Below the pieces are notes generated by a model that was not told where the DNA came from, ran no database searches, and saw nothing but the letters and a program-made list of their open reading frames with translations. The translations under genes and the position numbers were made by a program. A DNA stretch of 14,291 bases from Alphaproteobacteria bacterium (lineage in GTDB: Bacteria; Pseudomonadota; Alphaproteobacteria; UBA1280; UBA12223): NCBI GenBank assembly GCA_003450915.1, contig DMEM01000178.1, positions 1 through 14,291 on the forward strand. The letters run 5' to 3'. The stretch's first letter is position 1. Each line of letters opens with the position of its first letter. Positions 14,274-14,291 of the stretch are shown in pieces.

Positions 14274-14291
14274 ATCAAGAAAATAGTTGAA

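Noticed and set aside
1..14291. Mobile elements, tRNA or rRNA genes, CRISPR arrays
   Set aside because: No transposase, terminal inverted repeats, integrase, tRNA cloverleaf or rRNA sequence was seen on either strand.

Overview
The window is AT-rich DNA (about one third GC by eye) from a motile Gram-negative bacterium. Lipoprotein signals, an outer-membrane secretin and peptidoglycan recycling all indicate a two-membrane envelope. The FlhA motif text around residues 135-200 reads most like alphaproteobacterial FlhA. The succinate dehydrogenase/fumarate reductase is the type E form, best known from Campylobacterota, archaea and cyanobacteria. An AT-rich, possibly anaerobic or host-associated alphaproteobacterium is my best guess, held weakly.

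Layout. Positions 1-690 hold the 3' part of a GGDEF (diguanylate cyclase) gene, closed by a strong terminator at 749-783. Positions 817-9063 are a tight run of seven same-strand genes with gaps of 26 nt or less and no internal terminator, so probably one operon. In order they are: sdhA (flavoprotein), sdhB (iron-sulfur), two small single-TM proteins with a shared C-terminal SH3-like domain, sdhE (double CCG domain), an M48 metalloprotease lipoprotein, and flhA (flagellar export gate). Positions 9082-12559 carry a minus-strand block read right to left: a promoter, a TcpQ-like exported protein with a TTG start, a type IVb/MshL-like secretin lipoprotein with a Ser-Asp linker, a terminator, and then an exported protein made of two copies of one unknown Cys-containing domain. 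Positions 12647-14063 are plus strand again: an LD-carboxypeptidase (S66) and an unrecognised 148-residue protein, ending in a strong terminator at 14115-14150. The last 140 nt hold no gene I can support.

How the genes may work together. SdhA-SdhB-SdhE would form a quinone-linked succinate/fumarate enzyme without the usual haem-bearing membrane subunits. The two small TM proteins between sdhB and sdhE are the most interesting candidates for something undescribed, possibly a membrane tether or assembly factor for this complex. The lipoprotein protease and flhA downstream are envelope functions that may simply share the transcript. The secretin pair lacks the ATPase, platform and pilin genes of a pilus locus within this window, so the rest must lie elsewhere or be absent.

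Everything here was read by eye. No homology search, structure prediction or codon statistics were run.
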